Positions 47,603 through 60,100 are shown, numbered from the stretch's first letter. The stretch: DNA of 64,000 bases from Macrotrachela quadricornifera (GCA_022393335.1 JAJEKB010021741.1:596908-660907); one strand, 5' to 3'. Program-made: numbers and translations. Notes: generated by a model not told the origin, from the sequence alone.

Positions 47603-48638
47603 CGAGGGATGATCCCTAATTGGCAAATCGTTTTATACGTAAAAACTAGTGGTTCATGGGTAATCGATGGTCCTGAATCCGAATTTGCTCATAGTTTGTG
47701 TTGCTAGGCCTTGCAAATACCGGTTTTCCATATAAAACAGGCATTAAAAGAGAAAAACTTTTCTTTTCAAAAAACGTTACTTGATCTGTCTATTCGATAG
47801 AAAACATGAAGAAACTTCTAAATAACTAGATTTTGAAGTTTTTGATCCACTACAGAAGATGTTAGAGACGTAACTTTAAATTTCTAATGTATATATTTCC
47901 ACTACAAAGCGTTATATATTTCTCTTTTTTTGTTTATGTGATGAATCTTATAGCATGTACTTACTACAAGAACAAAACAATAAATTCATGTGAATGGAAG
48001 AAGAATAGAGAGCGAAGCATACCTCGAGTACATTCCTTGAGAAGCAGAGGTGTACGATATAGTTATTAAGGAACAAAATCAAAATAAAAGAATCATAGAA
48101 GAGAAGAAACACAAGCAAACTAGTGAAGAGAGCAAGCTGAGACGCAGCATGACTTATAGCTATGACGGTTTCTTTGATAGTCTCTTATTCTTTCTATACT
48201 ATTATGTATCTTATTTGAAACTAAACTGTCACATTTAAACGATGTCTCTCCTTGATTTCTTCATCTTGTAGATGGTAAGTCTTCAATAGATGAAATAGAG
48301 ATTTTGCTACTTCTTTCTCCGCCTTTTTTTTCCTACTCTAGTGATAATGAATCCGAGCAATATAGTTCAATGTTTAGCATAACTATTCAAAGCTAGTCTC
48401 AAGGTAAAAAACTAGATTTTGAAAGATTCCTTCACGTCCTCTACCAAAAAGACAGATCAAAAAACGTATTTCGACAAAAAAAGTTTTCCTCTGTTAAAAC
48501 CTGATTTATATGGAAAACCGGTATTTGCAAGGCCTAGCAGCACAAAGCATGAGCAAATTCGGATTCAGGACCATCGATTACCCATGACCCACTAGTTTTT
48601 ACGTATAAAGCGATTTTTCAGTTGGGGATCATTCCTCG
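47603..48638. mobile_element. Inverted-repeat element, arms ~240 bp
   Basis: The left arm (GAGGGATGATCCCTAATTGG, ACGTAAAAACTAGTGG, GGTAATCGATGGTCCTGAAT, CAAATACCGGTTTTCCATAT) is inverted at the right end up to about 48638. The match continues inward to GACAGATCAA and AAAACTAGATTTTGAA. The internal ~560 bases have no transposase-like frame, so the copy is non-autonomous. Confidence 0.8.
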
Positions 48639-49021
48639 TTAGGCGTTAAAAATCCGATGTAGCTGAAACGTTTGTTACAGATAATTGAAACAGTTTGAAT
48701 TGTCGATTTTTTTTTAATTCCTTTCTGTCCTCTTCTCTTTGTATACAAAAGTCAAAGTACGGAAAGTACCCTAAGAATTTCTGTCTTTTTCAATAGGGTT
48801 TATAATGGAAGCAATACAATGTTTTTAAAATAAAGAATTAGACGTCCAAAAACCTTTTCAGTATATATTCCTCCAGATTTTTTGAATAAAAACAAGGTTG
48901 TGAAAAGCTCGATAAAACGAGAAAACATTCGCTATTATCATTTAAGAAACATTCCATTTTTTCAGGATTCGTAAACATTATAGCTAAATTTGAATTCATA
49001 AAACCTACTGAATACAGTGTG

Positions 49022-49966
49022 TTAACACATTCACCACGATTAAGTTTTCTTGGAAAAATCTCCGAAATATCCACATCTCTCAAGAGTTAATTTCAGATAA
49101 TTGCACTCAGTGATCTTTTCATTATCTTCCACGGATTATTCATTGTTCTTTTCTTCATATCATCATCTAATGAGTCATAACGAAATTTCCAGATTTTTCT
49201 TCCGTATTCTTATCTTTGTATATGATGTTTAAAAGCGCTCTAAATTTTGAAATATATATAGGTCACATATCGTTGGAAGCAACTGATACAGAAGAAAGCG
49301 CCACCTCACTAAGTGCAGAAAGTTCTTTAGGTAATGATTCTGATGAAATGCATCTTGAATCTGGAAATTTTAACGAAGAAATGGTTGATACGAAATAGAG
49401 CCATCGGATGCAGAATTCATAGAGGATCATGAACTCGTCGATGAGATTATTTCTGCTTGAGAAGATAATGCAATTAACCCTATAGATTGCTATCGATATT
49501 TCCTTACGGACGAAATTATTAGCCTTATGGTTCGTGAAACTAATCGATATGTGGAGCAATACTTGTAAGCCCATGAGATTAGCAGACGATCCAAATATCG
49601 TGAATGGAAATCAACCACTGATGAGGAAATGCTCCAGTTCTTTAGGATCATAATGGAGCTGGGGTTCGTATAAATGCTGTAAATGAATCACTACTGGAGC
49701 AATAGTCAAAAGAAGCGAGTAATGCAACGACAAAAAAAATAAATAATTTCTCTTGTGATTCTGATACTTTTTTTTTGTCTTAACTGCTTTAATGAAAAAC
49801 ATCTTCCTTTGTAATAAATATCTCAAACAGCGGTAAGACGAACTAGATGACATACTCCTTGATGTTTTCCATTGAACACCATAGGATGAGAACTGTTTTT
49901 CTATTAAGTTTCTTGTGAATTCCGAGCGGGTCCCACCGGTGGGACCCGTCGTGGTGAATGTGTTAA
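49022..49966 (+). mobile_element. Degenerate piggyBac element flanked by TTAA
   Basis: TTAA at 49022-49025 and 49963-49966 bracket the element. Terminal inverted repeats are CACATTCACCACGA at the left and TCGTGGTGAATGTG at the right. A palindromic GGGTCCCACCGGTGGGACCC lies just inside the right end and recurs in the 51 kb MITE. It encodes the broken transposase described separately. TTAA targets are the hallmark of the piggyBac superfamily. Length about 937 bp, far shorter than an intact element, so it is internally deleted. Confidence 0.8.
49216..49740 (+). pseudogene. piggyBac transposase N-terminal fragment
   Basis: The plus strand encodes an acidic, Ser-rich start (TEESATSLSAESSLGNDSDE), then after stops INPIDCYRYFLTDEIISLMV, RETNRYVEQYL, SKYREWKSTTDEEMLQFF and RIIMELG. 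It ends near NHYWSN. This order matches the opening of the DDE_Tnp_1_7 (piggyBac) domain: FF-D-E-L-I, E-T-N-x-Y, W-x-x-T-x-E-E and MG, then YW. At least three in-frame stops occur, and the catalytic Asp residues are absent because the element ends first. A non-functional relic. Confidence 0.75.
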
Positions 49967-51016
49967 AGAAGGAGCGGACTTCCTTCAACAATCTTTTAGA
50001 AATTGGTAGGGTCCCACTCAATCATCCGTCATTCTCTGATTATGCCACTACTATGGAATAACGAGCTTATTGAATTATTACTAAAATATTGCTTATGATA
50101 TACTATAAGATTATGTTTCGTGATTGTAAATATTTAATTTCATAACGAAATATCAACAGAAAGTGTTTTTTCAGTGATTTTATGGCATCTATATTTATAC
50201 AGTTAAATTACAGATACAATAAGATTTTTTTTGTGTCTTTTTTTTCTTAAGTTATTGGATTTTGTTAGGGATAAGTAGAATGAAAATTTCTAAATAATTT
50301 CGAGTGCTATATATGATTTCTAAGAATTGGAGAAATATATTTCGATTTAGGAAGAAAAAAAATAAAAGTTCTTTTCGTTAATCAAGAAGTATAAAAGTCC
50401 TTAAACAATTTTATCAACGTTGATTCAAAAGTTGTGAATCCGATACATTCTTTTCTGTATAATTTCTATACTGATTTTTCAAAGAAAGAATGAATGTCTT
50501 AGTTTTTCATTATTTGATGGAATTTTTATATTTCGTAAGTCATGCTTATAATGGTTTAATAGGAAAAATAGAAAGAACAGATAAATGTGGAATACCAACG
50601 CATCGTTTTCATTGTGCATTCGATAAGATCAAAATCGTATGATAGACCAAAAGGTGCTTAAATATATAACGAACAAGCAGAAGTACATACTTACCCCATT
50701 TTACTTATTTTTTTTTTCTATAACATTCTAAAAGAAGCATATTTTTATTCCATTCAATATCGAAATAAAAAGTAAGAATAGAATTAATAACAATAATTGA
50801 TAATTCTCAAATCTTCATTTAATTGAATTAAATTATTTTTATGAATGAAATTTGTTTTAGCACATCCACAAATTTCGGAATCTTTTATTTAACTTCTACA
50901 TTTGTCCAGATGACGGATTTCTTCCTACATTTTACAATCTATCATTAATTAAAAGAGAATTATTAAAATTACTTCGCTATAACACATCAATTGAACTTTA
51001 CCGAACTGTTTTCTGC
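49967..51016. other. Intergenic, no supported gene
   Basis: AT-rich with no protein-like frame. Confidence 0.35.
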
Positions 51017-51615
51017 TTAACCCTTTCACCACGATGGGACCCACCGGTGGGTCCCACTTTGCATTTCATATTCTAATCTCGAAATACGTTTTATTAAGAA
51101 AGCCTGGTAAACCATAAGACGCAGCGTGAAAAGCTCTATAATCCTCATAGTAAAGCTTATTTTAATTGTCTAACTTTTGTTTTGAAAGAATATAAAACTC
51201 TGTCTGACTTGTTTTCTACGTTAGGAAAACATCATTTTTTTCCACACGAATGTGAAATTTCATGTTTCCTATTTGATCTTTTTATCATGGAATATGGTTT
51301 CGTAAGGAAAAATAAAATATACTACAAGATGCAGCGTGAAGCGCTCTACAACCTACATCGTAAAGCTTATTACGATTGTATACCTTTTCTTTTCAAAAAA
51401 AGAAAAATTCTGTGCGATCAATTTTTGTAACCTCAACAATTGGTGCGACACAGTTTTGCTTTTTTTTGCATACAAAAGGTATACAATCGAAATAAGCTTT
51501 ACGATGTAGATTGTGCAGCGTTTCATGCTGCATCTTGTGGTATATTTTGTTTTGTATTAAAACGAATTTAGAGATGTTACTTTCTATGGAAATCGAATCG
51601 TGGTGAAAGGGTTAA
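51017..51615 (+). mobile_element. piggyBac-type MITE (591 bp) upstream of NACHT-2
   Basis: TTAA at 51017-51020 and 51612-51615 flank an element with ends CCCTTTCACCACGAT and ATCGTGGTGAAAGGG. Inside the left end is GGGACCCACCGGTGGGTCCC, the palindrome also present in the 49 kb piggyBac relic. A longer inner inverted repeat links the CAGCGTGAAGCGCTCTACAA region near 51330 with the region near 51500. The 82-codon frame at 51182-51430 shows no domain. The right edge lies 68 bases before the NACHT-2 ATG. Confidence 0.85.
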
Positions 51616-51683
51616 TTTAATATCTTGTTTAATAATTTTCTATTTATAATTCACTTGCTACAACGAATATTGTCTAATTAATG

Positions 51684-54600
51684 ATGGATAACGTTATAAC
51701 ACAAGCAATACATTCGATTGACAAGTTTCTTAAATCGACCTCATATTCATCAATAGGTTCTACAAAATATCCTCACTTGATTACTCTTCATGATAATCTT
51801 GATAATTTGCTCAAACAAGATTTAGTTACCAAGAATTTTACTCGTCTATTCTGCCGACGATTGAAAAGATTAATGAATTATAAAAATAATACGCGTTCTG
51901 TCTACAATAATGAGACAAGTTATATAGAAGACCAGTGTAAATTTTGGACTGATATACACAAAGATCTACTTAATGTCTTACATGAATCGGATGCAACACA
52001 AGACAAACAATTTTTGATACGAATGAAATAAGAACGTAAGCTTGAACAACGCGAATCACAATTTGTCACAAACATTGGAAAGAGAAAGACTTTCTTTGAG
52101 TTAGCATACATACATCAAAAGATTCTTGATGAATATCTACAAAAATGTATTAGTTTTCATTCAAAAGTGCAGGTGCGACATTTGATTGATAAAGTTGATG
52201 ATCTTCTTTCTTGTACTTATGAACAAACAGAAGTTTTGCTAACTACAGAAACTCGAGTACGACTTGAAGAGACGTTGAAATGTATTGAGACTAGTTTTGA
52301 CTGTTCTAACATATCTGTTGTACGATTGAATTCTATACCTTCTGTATATGAAAAATCGTATAAAAAAAATGAAAATAACATTAATAGCTTCTTACCTTCA
52401 GTCCACTCTATGAAAGATAAAAATATTGTTATCACGTATCACAGTCCAACATTGTTACGTGGGCGATGGATCGTATTTTTGGGACCGCCACAATATGGAA
52501 AAACTACTTTACTTCGTTGCATAACACGAATGCATGCTGAAGCTGCCTCTCGTGGAGATGACGATAGTTTATTACGTATTCCTATTTTGATTCGAATAGG
52601 CGAATTTGCAGAGTGGGTTAATCAGCATCCAAACTTGACATTGATGGATTACATAGGTAAACATACTTGGTTTTCACAATTGTACAATCATGATGACATT
52701 GCAAGTGTACTAAAGCAGTTCATTGAACATGGTCATGCATTGATTCTTTTGGATGGACTAAATGAAATTTCTGTCTACGCACAAAGATGCGAGATTGTTA
52801 ATCTTGTAAAAGATTTTATCAATAATTATGTACTTGCACCAAATTTCTTCTCACCATTTGACATTCATACATTATCTAGCTATAATAAAATCGATTTTGA
52901 AAGAGAAATGGAATCATCGAAAGAATGCATTGGTAATCGGATAATTATTACAAGCCGTATTGTCGGATATGATCTGTGTCCGTTTGATAGTCCTTGTATT
53001 GAACATTTCGCCTTGCAAGGAATGAAATGGAAAGAAACATTAGAATTTGCAAATCAATGGGTAAAACAAATTGAACAAAGTGTGCGTGTTATTTTGTTGA
53101 ATGAAGGAATTAATCTAGGTAAAATAGGACCAAAAACTTTAATAAATAGACTAGATAATTTTATGAATGCAATGTATATTAGTGATCATGCTGTGATGAA
53201 TCTTCACATGATATCACTTCTCTGTATGCATATTTTTACATCATCCGATAAATATACTCCTAAATCGCAAATTGAAATGTACAGCTATGGTGTTCAGTCA
53301 GTATTGCGTAGTTGGACAAGCCTAGAACCAAATATATCGAAAAATATTTTAATAGAATTTTTCACCGATCTTGCTGCTTACATCCATTTGCAATCATCTT
53401 CTGATCTTATCGATGAATTTGATATGAAAAAATTGTGTTATTTAATTTTAAAACAATTCAATATATCAAACGATCGTAAAGAATTACAAGAATATACAGA
53501 TAAAATAATGTCTTTGCTCAATTCAGATATTAGCATTGTAGCTGAACAAGGTTTACAAACATATAGCTTTATTGATATATCTTTTCAACGATACTTTGTA
53601 GTACGTGCTCTCATAAGAGAATCTTCTATTGAAAATATAGTAACACGATTTTTTAAATACATGAATAAACGTCGTTTTTATATATCACTTTCAATGGCTA
53701 TTGGTTGGATTAGTAGAAAATGGTCATTCAATAATTATAATCATTTTTGTAATCTACTTTTTTCTTATCCTACAGAGTATGTTTTGCCATTAGGAACTCT
53801 TCTTTTTTTTGATGCTCTTAAATATCTTCATAATTTACCATCAAAACAAATTATTTTTAAAGCATTCAATAATTTGGTAGATCATCCATCACAATTGATT
53901 TTAAAGAGATACTTAACATCATCTCAATTACCTGTAGAACTCATTATAGAATGGATGCAACTAAATATTACAAATGAAAAACGTCTTTCAAGCTTCTGCT
54001 ATTGTCTATTACCTAGTGAATTGACTTACAATATAATATCGGAAGAAGACACTTCAGAAATACTATCAACATGTCTCTTTCAACACTTATGGTCATTACG
54101 CCGTATAAGTCAGAGGGCTGAATTAATCATTGATCAAATATTACATGAAATAATGGCATCACATAAAAGACCTGATCACATATTTGAGAATAAATTATAT
54201 TCAACTTTCTTATCACAAAGTATTTGTTCATCTAATATTCATCCATTGATTTTTTCTGTTATACTTGCATTGTGTGGTGGATTATATGGGATATATGGAG
54301 GACATAAAAAAATTCAATTTTCTCCAAAGATGATGCATCGTGAATCATTAATGATAGAACCAATTATTGAATACTTAGTTAATATTAAACAATCTCATTC
54401 AATTAAAGTTCAAACACTGATCGAACAATATAAAAAAATCCTTGAAAAATCTTCACCTAAAGATATTTCACCTGAGATTATTGATACTTTTATTGCATTT
54501 ATCTGTTTATGTAGTGTTTCAAAACCATCGATATATGAAAAGTTTAGTGGATTCAAAGCACTACCATTGGCACTTCTAAGATTTAAACAAATCTTATTAT

Positions 54601-57600
54601 ACTTAAATAACTTATACAGATCTTGTCATAGTATTTATGATATGGGTGGTTTTCTTCTGACTACATGCTGTTCTCTCTCTGAAATCGAATCAATTATAAA
54701 TGAATTCTTTCGTCAATCTAATCAATCTGATAAACAACTGATCATATTTTTATTTGCATGCATTACCTCATGGAAGAAACTTGATATCAGGTGTTTATTA
54801 GATATTTTCACCCTTGACATTATTCAAAAGAGTAATATTAATCGATATTTAGAAGTTCAATTCGAATATCGTCATTATATAATAGAAGAATAACACCAAC
54901 ATAATAATAATAATAATAATAATGATGTTTTGCAAATAACAGAATATACACCATTTGACTTACTTATATTTGTACGACAATCTCTTCAGCAATTGTTTTA
55001 TCGTTTAATTATCTCACCAAATGATAAAAGAGAATCTTTACCATTCATAGTACCTTTATTCGGATGTCTAATGCACTTAGATAGTGTTAGATATTATAGA
55101 ACTAATCACTATCACGCATTGTCACTTTTATATCCATTATGCAAAGAACACAAATTAGAAAACTATTCTTCAATTCTTTTTTGAGATAATGAAAATAATA
55201 GTTTTAATCAAAACAGCCGAAAACAATTCTTTCAGCAAGTAAAAAATCGTGAGTTAACTGATCGATTTCTTACAGATGTATCTAAAAACGGTGAACTTCT
55301 CATTACTCAGGAACGTGAATGTATTCATTTAGCAATGTTAGATCAAAATGAAAGAGATTTACATTTATCATGTGCGTGTCTTTCTCTTGCTCGACTCTTT
55401 CAAGCTCGTTATCGTTCTCTTAAAGGTCAATGTTTACAAGACAATATATCCATCGTTATTGGAGAGAGTGAAGAAATATATTTTTTAATAGAAAATATCC
55501 ATGATCCTATTTTACAGTTGATAGTATTAAATATCATTTTACGTTTAAATAAACCTTTGATTTTTACTAATGAACAAATCAATCGATTAAATCGAAAAAT
55601 AATTATTTTATTGCAAAATTTATTACCAATTCTTTCATTATTATTCTCAACTTATTTGTTTATTCAAAACTATGAAAGACTCCAATCATTTCCTAACTTT
55701 TCTCAACAATTGATTAAAATAATTGGTGAAAAATTCAATGAAAACTCAACTGATAAACAAAATCAAGACTCTGCTTATATCGCTTTACGAACGTTAAATG
55801 ACGATAATCTCTCATGTTATTTATCAAATTTCGAAAAACAAACAACATATCTCTCTGATCTTCTTCACTTTAATTCAACAATATTCTATGATTATTTTTC
55901 TAATAAATCATCATTTAAGTCATCAGATTTACCTCTTCTTTCATCTATGTATCTTATTGAATTAAGTGCCGATGTTCAAATTTTAGATATGTACATAAAC
56001 AAAAATTCAACAAAAAAACTTTTACCTTTGGAAGAATTAGATCAGTTATGGAACAATCCTTTTAAATATAGAGAAATAATGAATGTTGATGTTGCAAACT
56101 GGATTACAAATTATTTGAAATCATCAAATAGAGAATATATCAATGAAATTATTGAACGAGTTTCATCCTGTTATATTATTGAAGAAGCAGCTCAGAAAAT
56201 TATTCACACATGGCATCAATATCGAAACGATAAAGATTTGAAATTTTTTGCATATTATGCTGCTTTATTTTTCATTGAAGATAATTCAATTGAAATTCTT
56301 AACGAGATGTTTAATACTGATAATTATTTACGTTTGAAACCTATTATAAAAAAATGGCTTGAATTAGAATCGATTACTAGATCTTTTGCTTCAAATATAT
56401 TGATTCCAATAATTCAAGGTGCTTATCGTATTTCCATGCATACTTCAGCTTGTATTCGTTCTATAGAAATTTTTGATTTATTGTTGAAAATGGAACAAAA
56501 ACAAATACTTTCTAATGAGTATAAATTGTCTGAAGATTCAAACAGATCATTTTTATCGATAGTCTCTAGCTGTTCAGTGAACTTACAACATTATCTCATC
56601 CAACATCTTCAAGATTTTAACAAGCAAAATCAATTTGAAAACACCATTAAAGAACAATATCTCATCGCTGTCATCAAATGGATTATTCTACAATCTATTG
56701 ATACTAATCATGGGAAAAATATATCAATAGAAGTATATCAATGTATTATTACATTTCTTCATGATAGGCAAATTCCTCTTATTCAAACGATGATTGCTAA
56801 TGGTATTAATAGAGTACTTATTAGTAACAAAGAAAATAAAGGACATGTTTTTATAAGAGATGATTTAAAAGAACAATTAGAAGATATTATAAAAGAAACA
56901 AGTTTTGATAGAGAAAATCTTTTAGCTGCTTGTTTATTAGCATATGGAAATTGTCTATTAAAGTTAAACGATCTTGAAATGAATCAAAATGTTTCAATTG
57001 AAATACAGAATTTACTTAAACAAATTTCTCTTCAATCATCGTCAGAAATTGTTTCCATAAGAGCTCTTTTGTGTTTACTTTTCTCGAAAATTGGAAATGT
57101 AAGATTTCAAAAGGCATCTGACTGGATAAAAAATAATCTGGATTTACCTGTACAAAAAAGGTACAATGTCTTGTTACAATTAACATTATATAAACATCCT
57201 AATTTGGATTACACAGCCGAAAATGAGGTTCAAAATCATATACAAACATATTCTGCAATACTTTTGGATAAGTTTCTTAATGAACTGTACAATGATTTAT
57301 GCAATAAAGATAGTAAGGATATTTTTTCTGAATATACACCTGATTATGTTGGTATAGGTTGGATTCTTGTTATTTCTAAACGTGATATGATCTTAGATGC
57401 TTTGCAGAAGACATCTTTTGGTGAGCAGAAATTCAAGAGAGCACTTTATCAAGCGAGTAAAAAAACAAACAATATACTATATTTAGGTTTTTATGCTAAA
57501 TTTGGTGAGATTACAGATGATTTTGTTCAAATATTGATAAATGTTGAGGAAGCATGTAAGTGTGAGCCTCGCATTTTGATATCATATTGTAGTGAAATAA

Positions 57601-57989
57601 AAAATGTATCAAGTCGAGATGTTATCGAAAATTTATTCGAACTTTTTCAATTGAAGTTTCGTTCGAAATCGATACTTTCTATTCGAATTTTAGAGTTACT
57701 CATTCATTTCGTTCAGAGAGATATTATCTCAGCGTTAGATGTACATCATCAAGTATCGATTGTTACTAATAATGGATTATATGAATATGATAAAACAATA
57801 TTTAGTGATGACAATGATCCTTTTTTTTGTTTATTAGAACTGAGAAAGTTCATGACGACGGAAGAGAGAGTTCGAGAATTTAACTTTTTATCTATGGAAA
57901 ATATTGAAACCGATTTTATGAAAATCATTCAACGTACAGATAAAGAGTCAAGTTTGCTTTTTGAAGTGGAACCTTATCATCTTGGATAA
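51684..57989 (+). pseudogene. NACHT-2: paralog of NACHT-1 with three in-frame stops
   Basis: A 2102-codon frame co-linear with NACHT-1 from its start (MDNVITQAI) to the last helices, without any frameshift, but broken by TAA at 52029, TAA at 54891 and TGA at 55182. The TGA replaces the Trp of LIWKN in NACHT-1. Walker A is GPPQYGKTT (from residue 267), Walker B is LILLDGLNE with Asn for the second Asp, and the FQHLSFQEYF motif has become FIDISFQRYF. An AAT microsatellite at 54900-54923 follows the second stop. The C terminus (FEVEPYHLG) has diverged from NACHT-1. It may be a recently inactivated gene; a C-terminal product from the 884-codon piece after 55335 cannot be excluded. AATAAA at 58007 follows. 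A MITE separates it from its likely promoter. Confidence 0.85.
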
Positions 57990-58006
57990 TTCATTTGGAA
58001 ATATTC

Positions 58007-58012
58007 AATAAA
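58007..58012 (+). terminator. Poly(A) signal of NACHT-2
   Basis: AATAAA 18 bases past the stop at 57989, conserved in the inverted copy. Confidence 0.4.
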
Positions 58013-58691
58013 AAAAGATGATATCATTCTTATACTCAAATATCACATCTGCACTTATTTTTTAAAAGTTTTAATTGAATTCTTATAAACTTCAATTCTA
58101 TATATTTCAAATGTTTCTTTTTTATGTATTAACTCATTTTTTTTTCTTGTATGTCTCATTTATGCAAAATATAGTTTTTAGATTCATTAATAAGTTTCAA
58201 CAATATTTAATCTATAATAAATAATCTTGTTGATACTTAGTATGTTTACTAGAATTAAAGTGAAATGGATCTTAGTTCAATAATAACAACAAGCCATATC
58301 ATGTCATTTTATTGATATAAACAACTCGAAGTTTTCTTCTTTTGATCACTATCTTTTTATGATTAACAGCTTTTTATATTTATTATACAAAATATATGTA
58401 TTACAATTAAAAAAAATCTAGAAGGAAGATATCTCAAAATAACATAGATTGTTATTACAGTATAAATTTAATCTATATGACAATGATACAGAAATTGTTC
58501 ATTTTGACTTTTAATACTATATCAACTTCAATAATATATTTTATTTTAGAATATACATTATAAGAAGAAAAGAAATGGAATGGAATGAAATTTCTGTTAT
58601 CTTTTGTACTAGACTATTCATACACAATAAATATAGAAGAAAGTATGAGAGAAATAATGTGTATTTTTATGGCGAATCTTCTAGTATATAT

Positions 58692-59303
58692 GTCACAGTA
58701 ATAATTAAAATCCAGTTCAGTTTAAAATCGAACTAGTACAAATTGAAATTTTAATAAAAACTAGGATGAATTGAAATAGAGTCATAAATAACTGAGGTAG
58801 AATCTATTCTTCGCTTTTTGTTTAAGAGGAGCAAACATAATTTTTTTTTTTGATAGAGAAAATAGTGTGCAAAGAAAAAAAGAACAGCTTATTTAGCAAT
58901 TTTTGCATTTCGATGCATCACCACCATAGCATTTGGTGCGACATTTTCGACCGTTTTTCTAACATTGACATCGATTAGAAAATTCCAGAGATGATCACAA
59001 AGAAAATCAGCACAACGATGTGAAAGAAGAAGAGAAATATCCAACATATTCAGGTGAAATAGAGAGAAGAAAAATCCAACACAAACATATGGCAGAAAGG
59101 GGTGAATTCCATCACATATATGTATAACAGAAAAGGAAAAAACCATCGTACAAATATGTGATGGGAAAAGAATCGATGACATATGACTAATGATAAGTGA
59201 ACACAGAGGAATAATCGTTATGATATCTATGACTCTATTTCGAATCATCCTAGTTCTAATGAAAAGATTTTAATTTGAACTGGATTTTAATTATTACTGC
59301 GAC
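58692..59303. mobile_element. 612-bp inverted-repeat transposon with identified empty site
   Basis: Begins GTCACAGTAATAATTAAAAT and ends ATTTTAATTATTACTGCGAC. Inverted arms of about 85-95 bases include CCAGTTCA and AACTAGGATGA. AT-rich direct repeats (TATAT/ATATAT) flank it. The inverted duplication has CTAGTATATTTATGTATTGC at the equivalent place (36.42-36.44 kb), without the element. The minus-strand 119-codon frame inside (58889-59248) is hydrophobic and Ser/Ile-rich but has no transposase motif. Confidence 0.85.
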
Positions 59304-60090
59304 ATATATATGTATTGCAACGTATAGAATGTATTTGTTATAAACGTAAAGTTAATACAAATGATCAAAAGTATAAAAAGCAAATATATCATTTGAATTG
59401 TTTGTATCTACTGGGAAAATGTGGATAATAGAAGGAGAATCATTTCTTTGTAATGATGAATAACAAAATGAATATTACAAATAAAAAACTTGAAAACAAT
59501 CATTGTAGTACATCTTCAATGAAGGCTAATCGAATGATGAAAAAGTAATATCTTATCGATAAGGTAACCTTTGAGTTATAATGGATACAAGACAATGATA
59601 TTAATGTAGAAAAGAAAAATGTTGATGATTATTTTTGAGTTCAAACAGAGACTGATATATCGTTTACCACTAGTTTGAATGATTAATTCTTATAGATATT
59701 TGAGTTTATCTAGAAAATAGAAAAAAAATCTTATATTTGTTACGATGGATGTATCGATTGCAGAGTGAAAAAAGAACAATTAAACGAAAGTGATTTGTAA
59801 TTCTCTGAGAAATCTAATTCTTGTGAGGCTAATATTTTTGTATCTAATGGAGCTCGACAACCAAAGTACAGAATCCATGGCATCCGATGAATGTTTGTCT
59901 TCATCTTCATCAATTACATTTCCTTCTATATTTTGATTATGATGCATTGGAAGAGCATGTTTAGAAAAATCTCGCTGATACTTAGATCGAACTACAGGAT
60001 CAACTGAGACCTGTGCGTAATCAACTAGAGATGTTGTAACAATCAAGTGATAGATGAAGATTGATGCTTTGATAGTTAATACTATCGTTC
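59304..60090. other. Downstream flank copy and intergenic DNA
   Basis: 59304-59480 matches the inverted duplication at 36.2-36.42 kb and the third copy at 63.5-63.65 kb. A minus-strand 88-codon frame at 59780-60046 (acidic DEDEDKH centre) has no domain or splice support, so I do not call it. Confidence 0.4.
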
Positions 60091-60094
60091 TTGT

Positions 60095-60100
60095 TTTATT
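60095..60100 (-). terminator. Poly(A) signal of the second ART-TPR gene
   Basis: AATAAA on the minus strand, about 25 bases past the stop. Confidence 0.45.

Noticed and set aside
55182..55184. Alternative genetic code (TGA = Trp) to explain the NACHT-2 stop
   Set aside because: Other genes here, including the RING-type gene, end naturally at TGA, and NACHT-2 also has two TAA stops.
58889..59248. 119-codon minus-strand frame as a transposase
   Set aside because: Hydrophobic, low-complexity translation without catalytic motif; part of a non-autonomous element.
59780..60046. 88-codon minus-strand frame downstream of the second ART-TPR gene
   Set aside because: Lies past the poly(A) signal of that gene and has no domain or splice support.
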